This document shows positions 33,902 through 42,471 of a DNA stretch of 64,000 nucleotides, one piece after another (within the stretch, counting starts at the first letter, position 1; the number at the start of each line of letters is the position of its first letter). Position numbers and translations under genes: made by a program. The notes below the pieces were generated by a model that did not search any database, had not been told where the DNA came from, and saw only the letters and a list, made by a program, of their open reading frames with translations. Origin of the DNA: CAVUPF01 sp963803755 (GTDB lineage: Bacteria; Actinomycetota; Thermoleophilia; Solirubrobacterales; 70-9); contig CAWDNP010000011.1 of the NCBI GenBank assembly GCA_963803755.1, forward strand, positions 310,001 through 374,000. Reading direction: 5' to 3'.

Positions 33902-34746
33902 TCAGGCCACGTAGTCGACCAAGGCTCGACTGTTGCGCCCGAGTTCGTAGTTGAGCGCCACCGCCGCGGCGAGCGCAAGGAGGCGACTGGCGATGCGAGC
34001 CCGCAGACCGCGCAGGGTGCGGGCGCCGTGGCGCTCCAGGGCGAGGATGTCCTTCGCGGTCCAGTAGATGCTCTCGATTCGTTGGCGGATCGGGCCGAGG
34101 TGGAGCCAGGTGCCGAACTCCTCGCCTCGCTGCGGCCGGACAATCGTCGCGCCGAGGAGGGCGGCATCAGCCTGGAACTCGGCGCCTGCGTAGCCCTTGT
34201 CGCCGAGAACCGTGACGGGACCGCTGCGATTGACCCGCCCCAAAAGCCGTAGGCAGACCTCGCGCTCTCCCTCCTTGGAGGTGTGCAGCCGAAGCCCCCA
34301 GAACCAGCGGCTGTGGGAGGCGCAGTAGCCGTAGTCGGCGGCGTTGGAGATCGCATCTCCGAGGGAGTTGGACCCGCCGCGTTTGACCGTCTCGCGAGAG
34401 CGGGCGCACTCCACCGGGGTGGAGTCGGCAAGCAGCACCTCGTCGTAGTAGCCAGGGCTCTGGCTTGCGAAGACACCGATCAGCCACTCGATCGTCTCGG
34501 CCAGCCGCTCGCGGCGCTGTGGAAGCCCGAGCGCTTGGTCAGCGCCGGGAACAGGTGCCCGAGGCGCTTGAAGGCGATCCGGACGAACCGGGCATCGGAA
34601 CCGATGCCCATGATCGACTGCGCCACGCAGAGGGTGACGACCTCCGCGTCAGTCAGTCTGCGACGGGCGTTCTTTTTGCCTTCGGGCAGGAGATCGTCGG
34701 CGGTGCAGAACACCGCAGTAAGCAGCAGGTCGAGGTCGGCGAGCAT
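33902..34746 (-). pseudogene. IS982-family transposase, frame-broken
   Basis: The first frame from ATG 34746 has LADLDLLLTAVFCTADDLL, RRRLTDAEVVTLCVAQSIMGI and FKRLGHLFPALTKRSGFH. After a shift near 34530 the second frame continues RRERLAETIEWLIGVF, then VLLADSTPVECARSRETVKRG, YGYCASHSRWFWGLRLH and GDKGYAG. These are the typical IS982 blocks with the DDE acidic residues. Rejoined, it has about 281 residues, the normal size. The missing base makes the copy inactive unless frameshifting or a sequencing error applies. Confidence 0.8.
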
Positions 34747-34837
34747 CGTGGCCCTCCTTGGGTCGACGGTGGGATTGAGCACCGCCGACTTCGACCCCGC
34801 TGCTCGCTACCCCTTCGATCTCGTTCTGCGCGGATTG

Positions 34838-34861
34838 GTCGTGGAACTACTCATCTATGGC
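34838..34861 (-). repeat. Right terminal inverted repeat of IS982 element
   Basis: GTCGTGGAACTACTCATCTA followed by TGGC; nearly identical to the reverse complement of 33877-33901. Confidence 0.75.
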
Positions 34862-34977
34862 TCGGATGCGAATTTAGGATCAAAGATCTGGCCACGCCAC
34901 AGCCTGAGATAGGTCCTGAACTTGAGGCTGTTCAGCTCGCTCTGCACTCAGGCAGCGCTACGTCGTAGGCTGGATCA

Positions 34978-35253
34978 GTGAGGAGGTTCGCGACATACCT
35001 GATTCTGGTAGGAGCTCTTGCCGTAGCTGGTTGCGGCAGCAGCAGCGTCGGCGGCGCTGACAGCACCAAAGTCGTCAAGAATCAACCGAGCGGTAAACGC
35101 CAACGGCAAGAATGCGAACTCGCTGCAAAAGAAATAGAGCGGACTGAACTCGAACGCATCAAAGAAACCATGAAAGAAACACCTGGCGCATCCAAGGAAC
35201 TCGACATGCGTGCATCAGATCACGAGTCAACCGCAATATCAAAGTGCAAATAA
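34978..35253 (+). CDS. Small lipoprotein
   Basis: This is a 91-residue protein with a GTG start. The signal YLILVGALAVAGC contains a lipobox with the lipidated Cys at residue 19. The mature part is short, charged and helical (CELAAKEIERTELERIKETMKET) and ends with ISKCK; two Cys could pair. Function unknown. Alone between the IS element and an intergenic region. Confidence 0.6.
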   Translation: MRRFATYLILVGALAVAGCGSSSVGGADSTKVVKNQPSGKRQRQECELAAKEIERTELERIKETMKETPGASKELDMRASDHESTAISKCK

Positions 35254-35582
35254 GTACCGCAACCGCCGCTATAAGTGACTATCAGAGGACCCCCGCGCGC
35301 GGGGCACAACGCACTGAGCCGTTGCACGCGCACTGGCTTATCTATCTCAGAGACCTTGCTTTCGAGTCGAGCACGCTCGCATCTTCGCCCTTCTGATCGT
35401 TTCGCGCACCTTCCTGGAAAGGTGATCGGTTACGACCATCGTGCTTGACGTTGGCAGCTTCACGTACATCGCCCTAAACTCGGCCTTAGCGTGGGTTGCC
35501 GTCTAGGCCGTATTCTCCGTTTTCATCCAAGTCTGGCTAACCGCTTGCTTACTTGCCTTGCCGCAGACAAGCTGCGGCTGAG
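35254..35582. other. Region without recognised gene
   Basis: About 330 bp, less GC-rich than its surroundings, between the lipoprotein and the convergent membrane-protein gene. No gene, repeat or RNA fold is apparent. Confidence 0.5.
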
Positions 35583-35915
35583 CTAACTCTGCCCGGGCGT
35601 CGAAGACCAGGCCGCCAGCAGAATCACAATTCCAATGATGGCCACGGCCCCCCCTAGGTACTCCAAAACGGCGGCTATTTTCGGCGGATCATCGAGCGGT
35701 AGATCTTCTCCACGCTTACGTTTCACGTAGAGTTGATTTTTATGGCGTTCAACGCTCCTACTCTTGATCTGGGCACCGATTACCCCGATCACACAACCAA
35801 CGAATAAAACGATGCCGCCCAGCAGGAACGGGTTCACGGGCCAGTTCAGCGATTCCGGAATCATCCGAGTCAAAGAGTAGGCGCCGGGCAAAATCCACGC
35901 CGTTATGCCCGGCAT
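35583..35915 (-). CDS. Two-helix membrane protein
   Basis: This is a 110-residue protein. Two membrane helices (FLLGGIVLFVGCVIGVIGAQI and VLEYLGGAVAIIGIVILLAAW) are joined by a basic loop (RSVERHKNQLYVKRKRGED). Not recognised; a small inner-membrane protein. Its start overlaps the end of the PIN-domain gene by 13 bp on the same strand, so the two share a transcript. Confidence 0.65.
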   Translation of the reverse strand: MPGITAWILPGAYSLTRMIPESLNWPVNPFLLGGIVLFVGCVIGVIGAQIKSRSVERHKNQLYVKRKRGEDLPLDDPPKIAAVLEYLGGAVAIIGIVILLAAWSSTPGQS

Positions 35916-36334
35916 ACTTCACAGCTACCCGCTTCACCCGCGTGCGGTGCCCAGCTCGGTCTGCAGCACCCCGCGCACACGCCTACTAAGGACCCACAAT
36001 CAAGCCCTGGACGCTTGCCGAATGGATTCTCCACTCGCACACCGGCGTAGTCTTGGCCGTCGCTCAAATCCTCGGAGAGAACGGTGTCGCAGCCGAGCGA
36101 GCGGGCCGCCTCTAGGATCGCGGCGTCCCAGTAGGATATGCAGAAGCGGTGCCCGGTCGCGATCGTGGCGAGCATTACTTGGCGGGTGATCTCGGCCAGC
36201 GGGAAGCGCAGGAAGGACTCGACCAGTTTCGTCGCCTGCTCGTGGGCGAGCGGGTCGGAGCGGCCCTTGCGGGTGGCCTGGACATAGAACTCCTGCAGGA
36301 TCTGGACCGAGAGCGCTAGGTCGCGCTCGGCCAA
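35903..36334 (-). pseudogene. PIN-domain toxin, N-terminus missing
   Basis: A 143-residue frame. LALSVQILQEFYVQATRKGRSDPLAHEQATKLVESFLRFPLAEI, ISYWDAAILEAARSLGCDTVLSEDLSDGQDYAGVRVENPF is the C-terminal two thirds of a PIN_3-type VapC ribonuclease with the central and last acidic residues (WDAAI, SEDL). The first strand with the initial Asp is absent upstream. After ENPF, where such toxins end, the frame runs on with ~40 unrelated residues. No antitoxin is adjacent. A truncated toxin. Confidence 0.65.
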
Positions 36335-36447
36335 GAGACCCGGGCTCGCTCGGCCTTGTGCCCAGCGTGGGGACCAATGGATTCCCTTAGAACCTTCGCT
36401 AATGTCGTTTGTAGAAGCATTTTCATATTCCTAAAAAGGATTGCCAG

Positions 36448-36693
36448 ATGGCACTTGACCAGAGCAAAGTCGGGCAGCACATCGCCGAACAGATGGAAGC
36501 GATTGAGGCTGACTTCGGCGAGAAAGAGGGGAACTGGACCATCGGCGATGTCTGCACCATCGTCGAGGTGCGCGGGCCGGAAGGGGGCGGGGTGCGGATG
36601 CGGAGTAGTGCCGCGTCTCCCCACGCGACGCTCGGGCTAATAAAAGTTGCGGAACTCCTTGCGATCAGCAACCTCACAGGTGGCAGTGGCTGA
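36448..36693 (+). CDS. Small hypothetical protein
   Basis: This is an 81-residue protein; the ATG follows AAAAAGGATTGCCAG. MALDQSKVGQHIAEQMEAIEADFGEKEGNWTIGDVCTIVEVRGPEGGGVRMRSS then LGLIKVAELLAISNLTG. Soluble, acidic at the start. No family recognised. The opposite PIN-type gene starts about 110 bp away. Confidence 0.55.
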   Translation: MALDQSKVGQHIAEQMEAIEADFGEKEGNWTIGDVCTIVEVRGPEGGGVRMRSSAASPHATLGLIKVAELLAISNLTGGSG

Positions 36694-36805
36694 GGGTGCT
36701 TCATTGCCGGGAGTCTCAGACGCGGAACGCCTCGCTACGGTGACTGAAAGAGGTTCCTGTCCCAGCGGGAGATAGGCTCCGCCACCCCGAAAGCCGAGCG
36801 ACCTG

Positions 36806-37186
36806 ATGACCTCTGATCCCGAAAGCAACCCCAGTGTCGTTGAGGCGGGATCAAATCCCGGGCAAGCGGCAGATCGCAAGGTCGGGATGCTCGGCAGGAT
36901 TGGCCGCCTCGCTTTCGGCCTGGTTTTCCAGTTCGGCACGATCATCGTCCTCTTCATCGTCGTGCACATAGTCCGTGGCCACTACGGAGACTCCGTTTAC
37001 AGCACAGGCCAGCAGATCGTCGCCGGCGTCCTGGGCTTTCCGGCTGCCGCGCTGGCTATCGGGGTGCTTCTAGCGGCGATCTACACGGCCACCACGGGGA
37101 AGAAAGGCGGCCTGACCTTCAAGCTCGCGCTCGCGGCGGTTGGCCTCTTCGCGGTGATGTACGCGATCGAGCTGGCGCTCAAGTAG
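36806..37186 (+). CDS. Three-helix membrane protein
   Basis: This is a 126-residue protein. A hydrophilic start is followed by three membrane helices (LVFQFGTIIVLFIVVHIV, IVAGVLGFPAAALAIGVLLAAIY, LALAAVGLFAVMYAIELAL). No family motif recognised. Probably an inner-membrane protein of unknown function; intact. Confidence 0.65.
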   Translation: MTSDPESNPSVVEAGSNPGQAADRKVGMLGRIGRLAFGLVFQFGTIIVLFIVVHIVRGHYGDSVYSTGQQIVAGVLGFPAAALAIGVLLAAIYTATTGKKGGLTFKLALAAVGLFAVMYAIELALK

Positions 37187-37210
37187 CCTGGGCATCGGGG
37201 AGCTAGGGAA

Positions 37211-37405
37211 TCAGCAGGTCCATAACCGCAGCACCGGGCCCCGGAACGGCGGGAACAGTAACATCGTAAACATCGCAGCGGCCCCAACCAACCCGCCAAC
37301 GAGGTGAGCGGCGACGAAGCCGGCACCGAACGAGGCGACCAGCAGAGTAAAGACCGCGACGCGGCGTTCCTTGAGCATAGGCGGGTCTGATTTCTGATTC
37401 CCCAT
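37211..37405 (-). CDS. Small two-helix membrane protein
   Basis: This is a 64-residue protein from ATG 37405: a basic start (MGNQKSDPPMLKERRV) and two hydrophobic stretches (AVFTLLVASFGAGFVAAHLV, GGLVGAAAMFTMLLFPPF). The ribosome-binding site is weak. Convergent with the previous gene. Its hydrophobic pattern supports a real protein, but function is unknown. Confidence 0.45.
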   Translation of the reverse strand: MGNQKSDPPMLKERRVAVFTLLVASFGAGFVAAHLVGGLVGAAAMFTMLLFPPFRGPVLRLWTC

Positions 37406-37608
37406 CTTCTGGTTCAGCCTACGTGAGTCTCGATCGCCAAGGCGCGAGTCTTGCCAGCGCGGATGGGCTGTTGTCAGTTACCCCGCTTGCTAGGCGCTCG
37501 GCGCATTGTCCAGTGGGCTCGATGTAGCGTGTCACGAATTGAAGAAGAGGGCGGCCGGAGGATCAAACCAACTCAAGTCAAGGTCGCCTTCGTCCGATCT
37601 CCTTCGCG

Positions 37609-37872
37609 ATGGAGACCTCTGCACTCCCGACGCAAGCGGGACCAGTCCCCGATCGGATCGCAATCTGGCCGATGGACGATGGCCGCTATGGCCTTGATGC
37701 CACCTTCCAGGGAGTGAGCGGCTACGAGCGGGCCGAACGACATACGGACGGCCTTAAGAGAGGTCGTGTCCGCTACTCGCTCCGCCAAGAGCTGGACGGC
37801 GGTTGGACCCTTCGCTTCGGACCCCTGAGCGCGGCCGAGGTCGGAGCCGCCCTGGGTGCGTTTGTGCGCTAG
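37609..37872 (+). CDS. Small hypothetical protein
   Basis: This is an 87-residue protein: DRIAIWPMDDGRYGLDATFQGVSGYERAERHTDGLKRGRVRYSLRQELDGGWTLRFGPLSAAEVGAALGAFV, an alternating beta pattern closed by a helix. No family recognised and no strong ribosome-binding site; composition supports coding. Confidence 0.45.
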   Translation: METSALPTQAGPVPDRIAIWPMDDGRYGLDATFQGVSGYERAERHTDGLKRGRVRYSLRQELDGGWTLRFGPLSAAEVGAALGAFVR

Positions 37873-38238
37873 CGCATCGGCCAAAACCTCAGGCTCCGTT
37901 TTGGCTCACAAGGCCGGCACGAAATGCTCGACTGGTACCTGGGCGGCGCAGGCCGGTGATGTCGGTTGGGGAGGCTCGGGCGCTGTACAGGCGGTTTGGT
38001 AGCGACCAAGTCGCGGCGTCAAAGAGACGACAGTGCAGGAAAGGGTCGGATGGCCCATTCGATCAGCTCTGACGGGTGTGTACCAGCAGTGCTTTCGGTC
38101 GGTGTGGAGATAGCAGTGGTCGGAAATCCAACTGACTTCGTACCTGGCGTCTGATTCGCCGTGTTCAAGCAGGTGGATGGGTGAACCGGCGCCTGCTGAT
38201 CATCGTTGCCTCCTAGGCATATCGCGCATCGATGGCCT
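37873..38238. other. Region without recognised gene
   Basis: About 365 bp; short frames only (37966-38154 and others), no start signals or domains. Nothing else seen. Confidence 0.5.
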
Positions 38239-38709
38239 TCAGTATCGCCGAATACGGCCTGCCGGCAGGGCCGGATCGGATCGCTCAGCGGTCACAGAGC
38301 CGTTGGATTCGACGGTCGCAGACAGATTTCTGGATAGCGGCACGGTTTTCCCTTTGTATTCCACCCCGCTGCACGAGAAGACTTCCTGGCTTGGCGTGCA
38401 TTTGACGAGATGTAGCGGCCCTGCGGCTCCTTTGCTCAGCTCGTAATTTTCAAATGTTACGGCGGCTTGCTGCACCGTTTGGATGGAACCGCCCGAGACT
38501 CCGGCATGTGTTCCCAGGATCACGGCCACCGTGAAAGCTGGGATCACGAGCTTTATCCATAGAGGCAAGCTGCGAACCTGCGCCACGTATCCAGTTTCGT
38601 GGGCCTCGCGGACCTGCTGGCTCCACTCCGTCCCGTCCCAATAGCGGTCCAGGTTCGCTGGATCATGCGGGGCGGGGTACCAGCCCGGTGGGGGGTTCTG
38701 TTCGGTCAA
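38239..38709 (-). CDS. DUF2510 domain membrane protein
   Basis: This is a 156-residue protein. The N-terminus PPPGWYPAPHDPANLDRYWDGTEWSQQVR is a DUF2510 domain (WYPDPxxPxxxRYWDGxxWT), found at the cytoplasmic end of actinobacterial membrane proteins. One membrane helix (LWIKLVIPAFTVAVILGTHAGV) follows, then an extracellular domain with two Cys (LVKCTPSQEVFSCSGVEYKGKTVPLS). Function unknown. Confidence 0.85.
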   Translation of the reverse strand: MTEQNPPPGWYPAPHDPANLDRYWDGTEWSQQVREAHETGYVAQVRSLPLWIKLVIPAFTVAVILGTHAGVSGGSIQTVQQAAVTFENYELSKGAAGPLHLVKCTPSQEVFSCSGVEYKGKTVPLSRNLSATVESNGSVTAERSDPALPAGRIRRY

Positions 38710-39039
38710 CTTGGGCGCCGGACCTTAACGATCAGCCGTGCCCTCGGGCAATCCGCGAGCGCGCTCGCAGTGCGGTGTATACGGGCCGCAGCGGCGGCTA
38801 TGCGCTTCCTGGCCAGGCGCTGATTTAGGCGGGCTTCTCGGTATGGCCCAGGGAGGCTGGCATCGCGGCTAAGGACCTATCCCGATATTGGATCGCACCC
38901 CTGACTACGGCCCATGACCGGCACGGATTCGCCCCGCTTGGTCCTGACCGTCCTAGATGATCGATCCCAAATCCCCGCACGCCCGGATGACGGTTGGGGC
39001 GCGGCCTCGGTGGGGTCTGCCCGGGGCTCGACCGAGCGC
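38710..39039. other. Region without recognised gene
   Basis: About 330 bp between the DUF2510 gene and the response regulator stop. No gene-like frame, repeat or RNA seen. Confidence 0.5.
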
Positions 39040-39744
39040 TCAGGCGCTCACGCCGCTGAACTTGTAGCCGACCCCGCGCACGGTCAGGACCAGCTCGGGG
39101 TTCTGGGGGTCGCGCTCGACCTTCTGGCGCAAGTTAGAGATGTGGACGTCGCAGGCGCGCTCGTCGCCGTCGAACTCGGTCTGCCAGAGCTCCTCCATGA
39201 TCTTGCCGCGAGGGAAGACCTCTCCGGGACGGCCGACTAGCAGGCGCAGGAGCTGGAACTCGGAGCGGGTGAGGTTGACCGGCTCGCCGCGGACGGTGGC
39301 GACGTGGCGGACGAGGTCGATCACTACCGGGCCGGACTCGATGCGGACGGCCTGGGCGAGTGGAGAGCGGTCAAGCTCTTGGCGGCGCAGCTGGGCGCGC
39401 ACACGGCCGAGCAGCTCGCGCACGGAAAACGGCTTGGTGACGTAGTCATCGGCGCCGACCTCGAGGCCAACCACCTTGTCCACCTCGGCGTCCTTTGCGG
39501 TGAGGACGATGATAGGGACGGCGCTGCGCGAGCGCACGTCGCGACAGATGTCGAGTCCGCTGGGGCCGGGCATCATGATGTCGAGGATGAGCAGGTCGAA
39601 GGGAATGCCATTGCCGAGCATCTCGCTCGCCTCCTCCCCGTCGGCGGCGCCGATGACCTCGAATCCTTCCTGGGCGAGCGCGTAGCCGACCGAGTCGCGG
39701 ACCGAAGGCTCGTCGTCGGCGATCAGGATGCGGCCGCTGCTCAT
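39040..39744 (-). CDS. OmpR/PhoB-type response regulator
   Basis: This is a 234-residue protein from ATG 39744. The receiver domain (RILIADDEPSVRD, phospho-acceptor Asp in LLILDIMMPG, Thr in VLTAKD, Lys in YVTKPF) is followed by a winged-helix (VNLTRSEFQLLRLLVGRPGEVFPRGKIMEELW, VRGVGYKF). It is activated by its partner kinase, encoded immediately upstream (10-bp gap). Target genes are unknown. Confidence 0.93.
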   Translation of the reverse strand: MSSGRILIADDEPSVRDSVGYALAQEGFEVIGAADGEEASEMLGNGIPFDLLILDIMMPGPSGLDICRDVRSRSAVPIIVLTAKDAEVDKVVGLEVGADDYVTKPFSVRELLGRVRAQLRRQELDRSPLAQAVRIESGPVVIDLVRHVATVRGEPVNLTRSEFQLLRLLVGRPGEVFPRGKIMEELWQTEFDGDERACDVHISNLRQKVERDPQNPELVLTVRGVGYKFSGVSA

Positions 39745-39754
39745 CGTCGTCCCC

Positions 39755-41057
39755 TCATGCCACCGGGGTGAGACTGGGCTGGGCGATCGGGAGGCGGACC
39801 CAGAAGGTGCTGCCCACCCCCTCGGCCGAGGAGGCGCCAATCTGGCCCCCCATCACGTCGACCATGCGACGGGCGATAGCCAGGCCGAGGCCGAAGCCCT
39901 CCTGCTTTCGGGACTCGGTGCGACGATAGAAGCGCTCGAAGACGCGCTCAATCTCCGCTGCGGGGATGCCGGTTCCTGTGTCGATCACTTCCAAGACCAC
40001 CTCTCTCTCGCCGTCGCGGCGGGCGCGAACGGTAACGGTGCCGGGGGGCGGCGTGTTCTTGAAGGCGTTGGTGAGCAGGCCGATCATCACCTGGCGCAGT
40101 AGGGTCGGGTCGCCCTTGACGGCAAGGTCGGGCTCGACCTCGACCGCCAACTCGAGGTGCGCAGGGGCCTCGATCGCGGCGGCGACGTCGCGGATCGCAA
40201 CCGGGACGTCGACCACCTCGGTCTCCCCCACTCCAAGCGACTCGACCCGGGCCAGGGTGAGCAGCGCCTGGGTGAGAACGGCTCATGCGCTCGGCGTCCT
40301 CTGAGAGCCGGGCGAGGAAATGCTCGCGCGCTTTGGGGTCGTCCTTGGCGCCGCTCTGGAGAACCTCGATCGCACCGGAGATCCCGGCGAGTGGATTACG
40401 CAGCTCATGCGCTGCGTTGGAGACGAAGTCAGCTTCGGCGAACTCGCGGCGCATCTCCTCGGTGCGGTCGCGGACGACGGCAAGGACGGCGCGCTCATCG
40501 GGCAGGGAGCGAGCCTGCATCGAGTAGGCGCGGTCGCCTATGCGGAGCGCCGGGTGGGCGGCGAAGCCAACCTCGGCGGCGCGGCGCAGGTGAGGGAGCA
40601 GGGCCTCGGAGGGGCGTCCAGCGGGGTCGAGGAGCTTGGCGGCTGCGCTGTTGGAGAAGCGGACCGAGCCGCCGTGGTCGACAACCATCACCGCGTCGGT
40701 GAGACCATCGAAGATCGCCGCAAGCTTGTTGCGGTCAGCGGTAAGGACGCCGAAGCTCTCTTTGAGGGAGGCGCGCATCGACTCCAGGGCACGGGCGAGG
40801 TCGCCGATCTCATCCGGCCCGGAGACCTCGAGGGAAGCGTCGAAAGATCCGGCCGCCATCTCACCGGCGGCCTGGGCAAGGCGGGCGACGCGGTGGGAGA
40901 TGGCCACTGCAATGAGGAAGCCGGCGAGGACGCCGAGCAGGACCGCGCCGACGAGGGCGCGGTGGTTGGCGCCGAAGAGGTAGACGGCGGTACCCGTGAT
41001 CAGGCTGACCGCCGCGAAGGCGCCAGAGAGCCAGAGGCGCATCCCGATCCGTCTCAT
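39755..41057 (-). pseudogene. Sensor histidine kinase, frame-broken
   Basis: From ATG 41057: two membrane helices (residues ~8-53), HAMP (RVARLAQAAGEMAAGSF, EIGDLARALESM), a PAS-like region (KLAAIFDGLTDAVMVVDH), and HisKA with the phospho-His in NAAHELRNPLAG. Near 40279 the frame shifts; the other frame gives LTQALLTLARVESLG and the ATPase domain with NAFKNTPPPG, DTGTGIP and GFGLGLAIARRMV, ending at 39755. Only one base disturbs an otherwise complete kinase, so either sequencing error or recent inactivation of this two-component system. Confidence 0.85.
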
Positions 41058-41158
41058 GAAGGTTTACTAACACAAAACGAATGCGGACTCCATGTCTGGA
41101 TGCGAGGGGCGGGCGCGGCTGTGCGGAGACGGCTGGGCTTCGTGGGAGAATCGGGCGG

Positions 41159-41980
41159 GTGCGCACACTGGTCTTCATCCCCGCCTGGAATGAGGAGGCC
41201 TCGATCGCGAGCGTGATCGGGGACGTGCGCGAGGCGCTGCCGGGGGCCGACGTGATGGTGGTCGACGACGGCTCGGTGGACGCGACCGCGGCGTGGGCGC
41301 GCCAGGCTGGGGCACTGGTCGCCTCGCTGCCCTTCAACCAGGGCCTGGGGGCGGCACTTCAGACCGGCTATTTGTACGCGCTACGCGAGGGCTATGACTG
41401 CTGCGCGCACCTGGACGCGGACGGTCAGCACCCGGCGCGCGAGGTAGCGCGTCTGCTGGATGAGGTCGTCGCCGACCGGGCCGATTTGGTGATCGGGTCG
41501 CGCTACCACGAGCGCGGCGCGCATGAGGGTGGCGCTGCGGCGGGGGGGGCGACAGAGAGCGACGACTACAAGCCGACGATCTCGCGGCGGATCGGGACCA
41601 GCGTCTTTCGTTTCTTTCTCACCGTAGCGACACGGCAGCGCTTCACCGACACGACGAGCGGGATGCGGGCGGCGAACCGACGGGTGATGGCGCTGTTTAG
41701 CGAGCACTACTCGCCCGACTTCGCCGAGATCGAATCGCTGCAGCTGGCGGTGCGACAGGGGCTGCGGGTCGAGGAGGTGCCAGTGCAGATGCTGGAACGG
41801 ACGGGCGGGCGCTCCTTCCTGACCCCTCTGCGCTCGGCCTTCTTCATCTTCAAGGGAATGATCGTGCTGGTGGTGGGCCAGTTTCGCCCGCGGCGGGTGG
41901 AGGCCGGGGAGCGAGATGATGGGAGCCCGCGCACGCCCGGCGGGGCAAGTCGCTTGGGGAAGAGCGTGGAGGCGGAGTGA
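41159..41980 (+). CDS. Family 2 glycosyltransferase
   Basis: This is a 273-residue protein from GTG 41159. FIPAWNEEASIASVIGDV, VVDDGSVDATA and HLDADGQHP (DxD) are the nucleotide-sugar-binding motifs of GT2 (dolichyl-phosphate mannosyltransferase type). TTSGMRAANRRVM and EIESLQLAVRQGLRVEEVPVQM follow the family. It probably transfers a sugar to a lipid carrier at the inner face of the membrane. It overlaps the DUF2304 gene by 4 bp, the usual pairing for these enzymes. Confidence 0.9.
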   Translation: MRTLVFIPAWNEEASIASVIGDVREALPGADVMVVDDGSVDATAAWARQAGALVASLPFNQGLGAALQTGYLYALREGYDCCAHLDADGQHPAREVARLLDEVVADRADLVIGSRYHERGAHEGGAAAGGATESDDYKPTISRRIGTSVFRFFLTVATRQRFTDTTSGMRAANRRVMALFSEHYSPDFAEIESLQLAVRQGLRVEEVPVQMLERTGGRSFLTPLRSAFFIFKGMIVLVVGQFRPRRVEAGERDDGSPRTPGGASRLGKSVEAE

Positions 41981-42423
41981 TGAACGGGATCGCGCTCGCG
42001 GCTCAGGCTCCAAAGGTCAACCTGACCCCACAGACACGAATCCTGGCGGCAGCGATCGCGGTCGCCTTCATGGTGATGATCCTCGAGCTGATCCGACGCG
42101 ACCGCCTGCAGGAGCGCTACAGCGTCGTCTGGTTCGTGGCGGGGCTAGGGATGCTGGCAGGCGCGGCCTTCCCGGGGCTACTGGGAGCGCTCGCCGACGC
42201 GATGGGCGTCCGCAACACCAACGTGGCCCTCTTCTCCATCGTCCTGTTGCTCCTGCTCGGCTTGGCGCTCAACTTCAGCGTGATCATGTCCCGCCAGGCG
42301 ACCCAGATAACCCGCTTAGCCCAGGAGCGAGCGATAGAAAGGGCCCGCGAGCAGGCAGCGCAAGAGCGCAACGGCAAAAGCTCCTCGCTCCCCCAAGGCG
42401 ACCGGCCTGGGGGAGGTGCCTGA
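41977..42423 (+). CDS. DUF2304 membrane protein
   Basis: This is a 148-residue protein. Three membrane helices with LIRRDRLQERYSVVWFVAGLGML between the first two, and NTNVALFSIVLLLLLGLALNFSVIMSRQATQI with a coiled tail, define DUF2304. Proteins of this family accompany polyprenyl-phosphate glycosyltransferases and may anchor them or flip the product. It starts inside the end of the GT2 gene (ATGA). Confidence 0.85.
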   Translation: MMNGIALAAQAPKVNLTPQTRILAAAIAVAFMVMILELIRRDRLQERYSVVWFVAGLGMLAGAAFPGLLGALADAMGVRNTNVALFSIVLLLLLGLALNFSVIMSRQATQITRLAQERAIERAREQAAQERNGKSSSLPQGDRPGGGA

Positions 42424-42471
42424 GCTTACGGCCGGCCATACACAACCCAATCTCCGCCACATCTGCCCGGC

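Larger units (their letters stand above)
33877..34861 (-). mobile_element. IS982-type insertion sequence
   Basis: About 985 bp bounded by imperfect terminal inverted repeats (33877-33901 and 34838-34861) and filled by one transposase gene on the minus strand. Length, gene content and end positions match IS982 elements. No clear target-site duplication could be seen at the borders. It lies directly after the stop of the 33196-33872 gene. It is probably inactive because the transposase frame is broken. Confidence 0.75.

Noticed and set aside
33877..34861. Target-site duplication of the IS982 element
   Set aside because: Flanking bases do not give a convincing direct repeat on the two sides.
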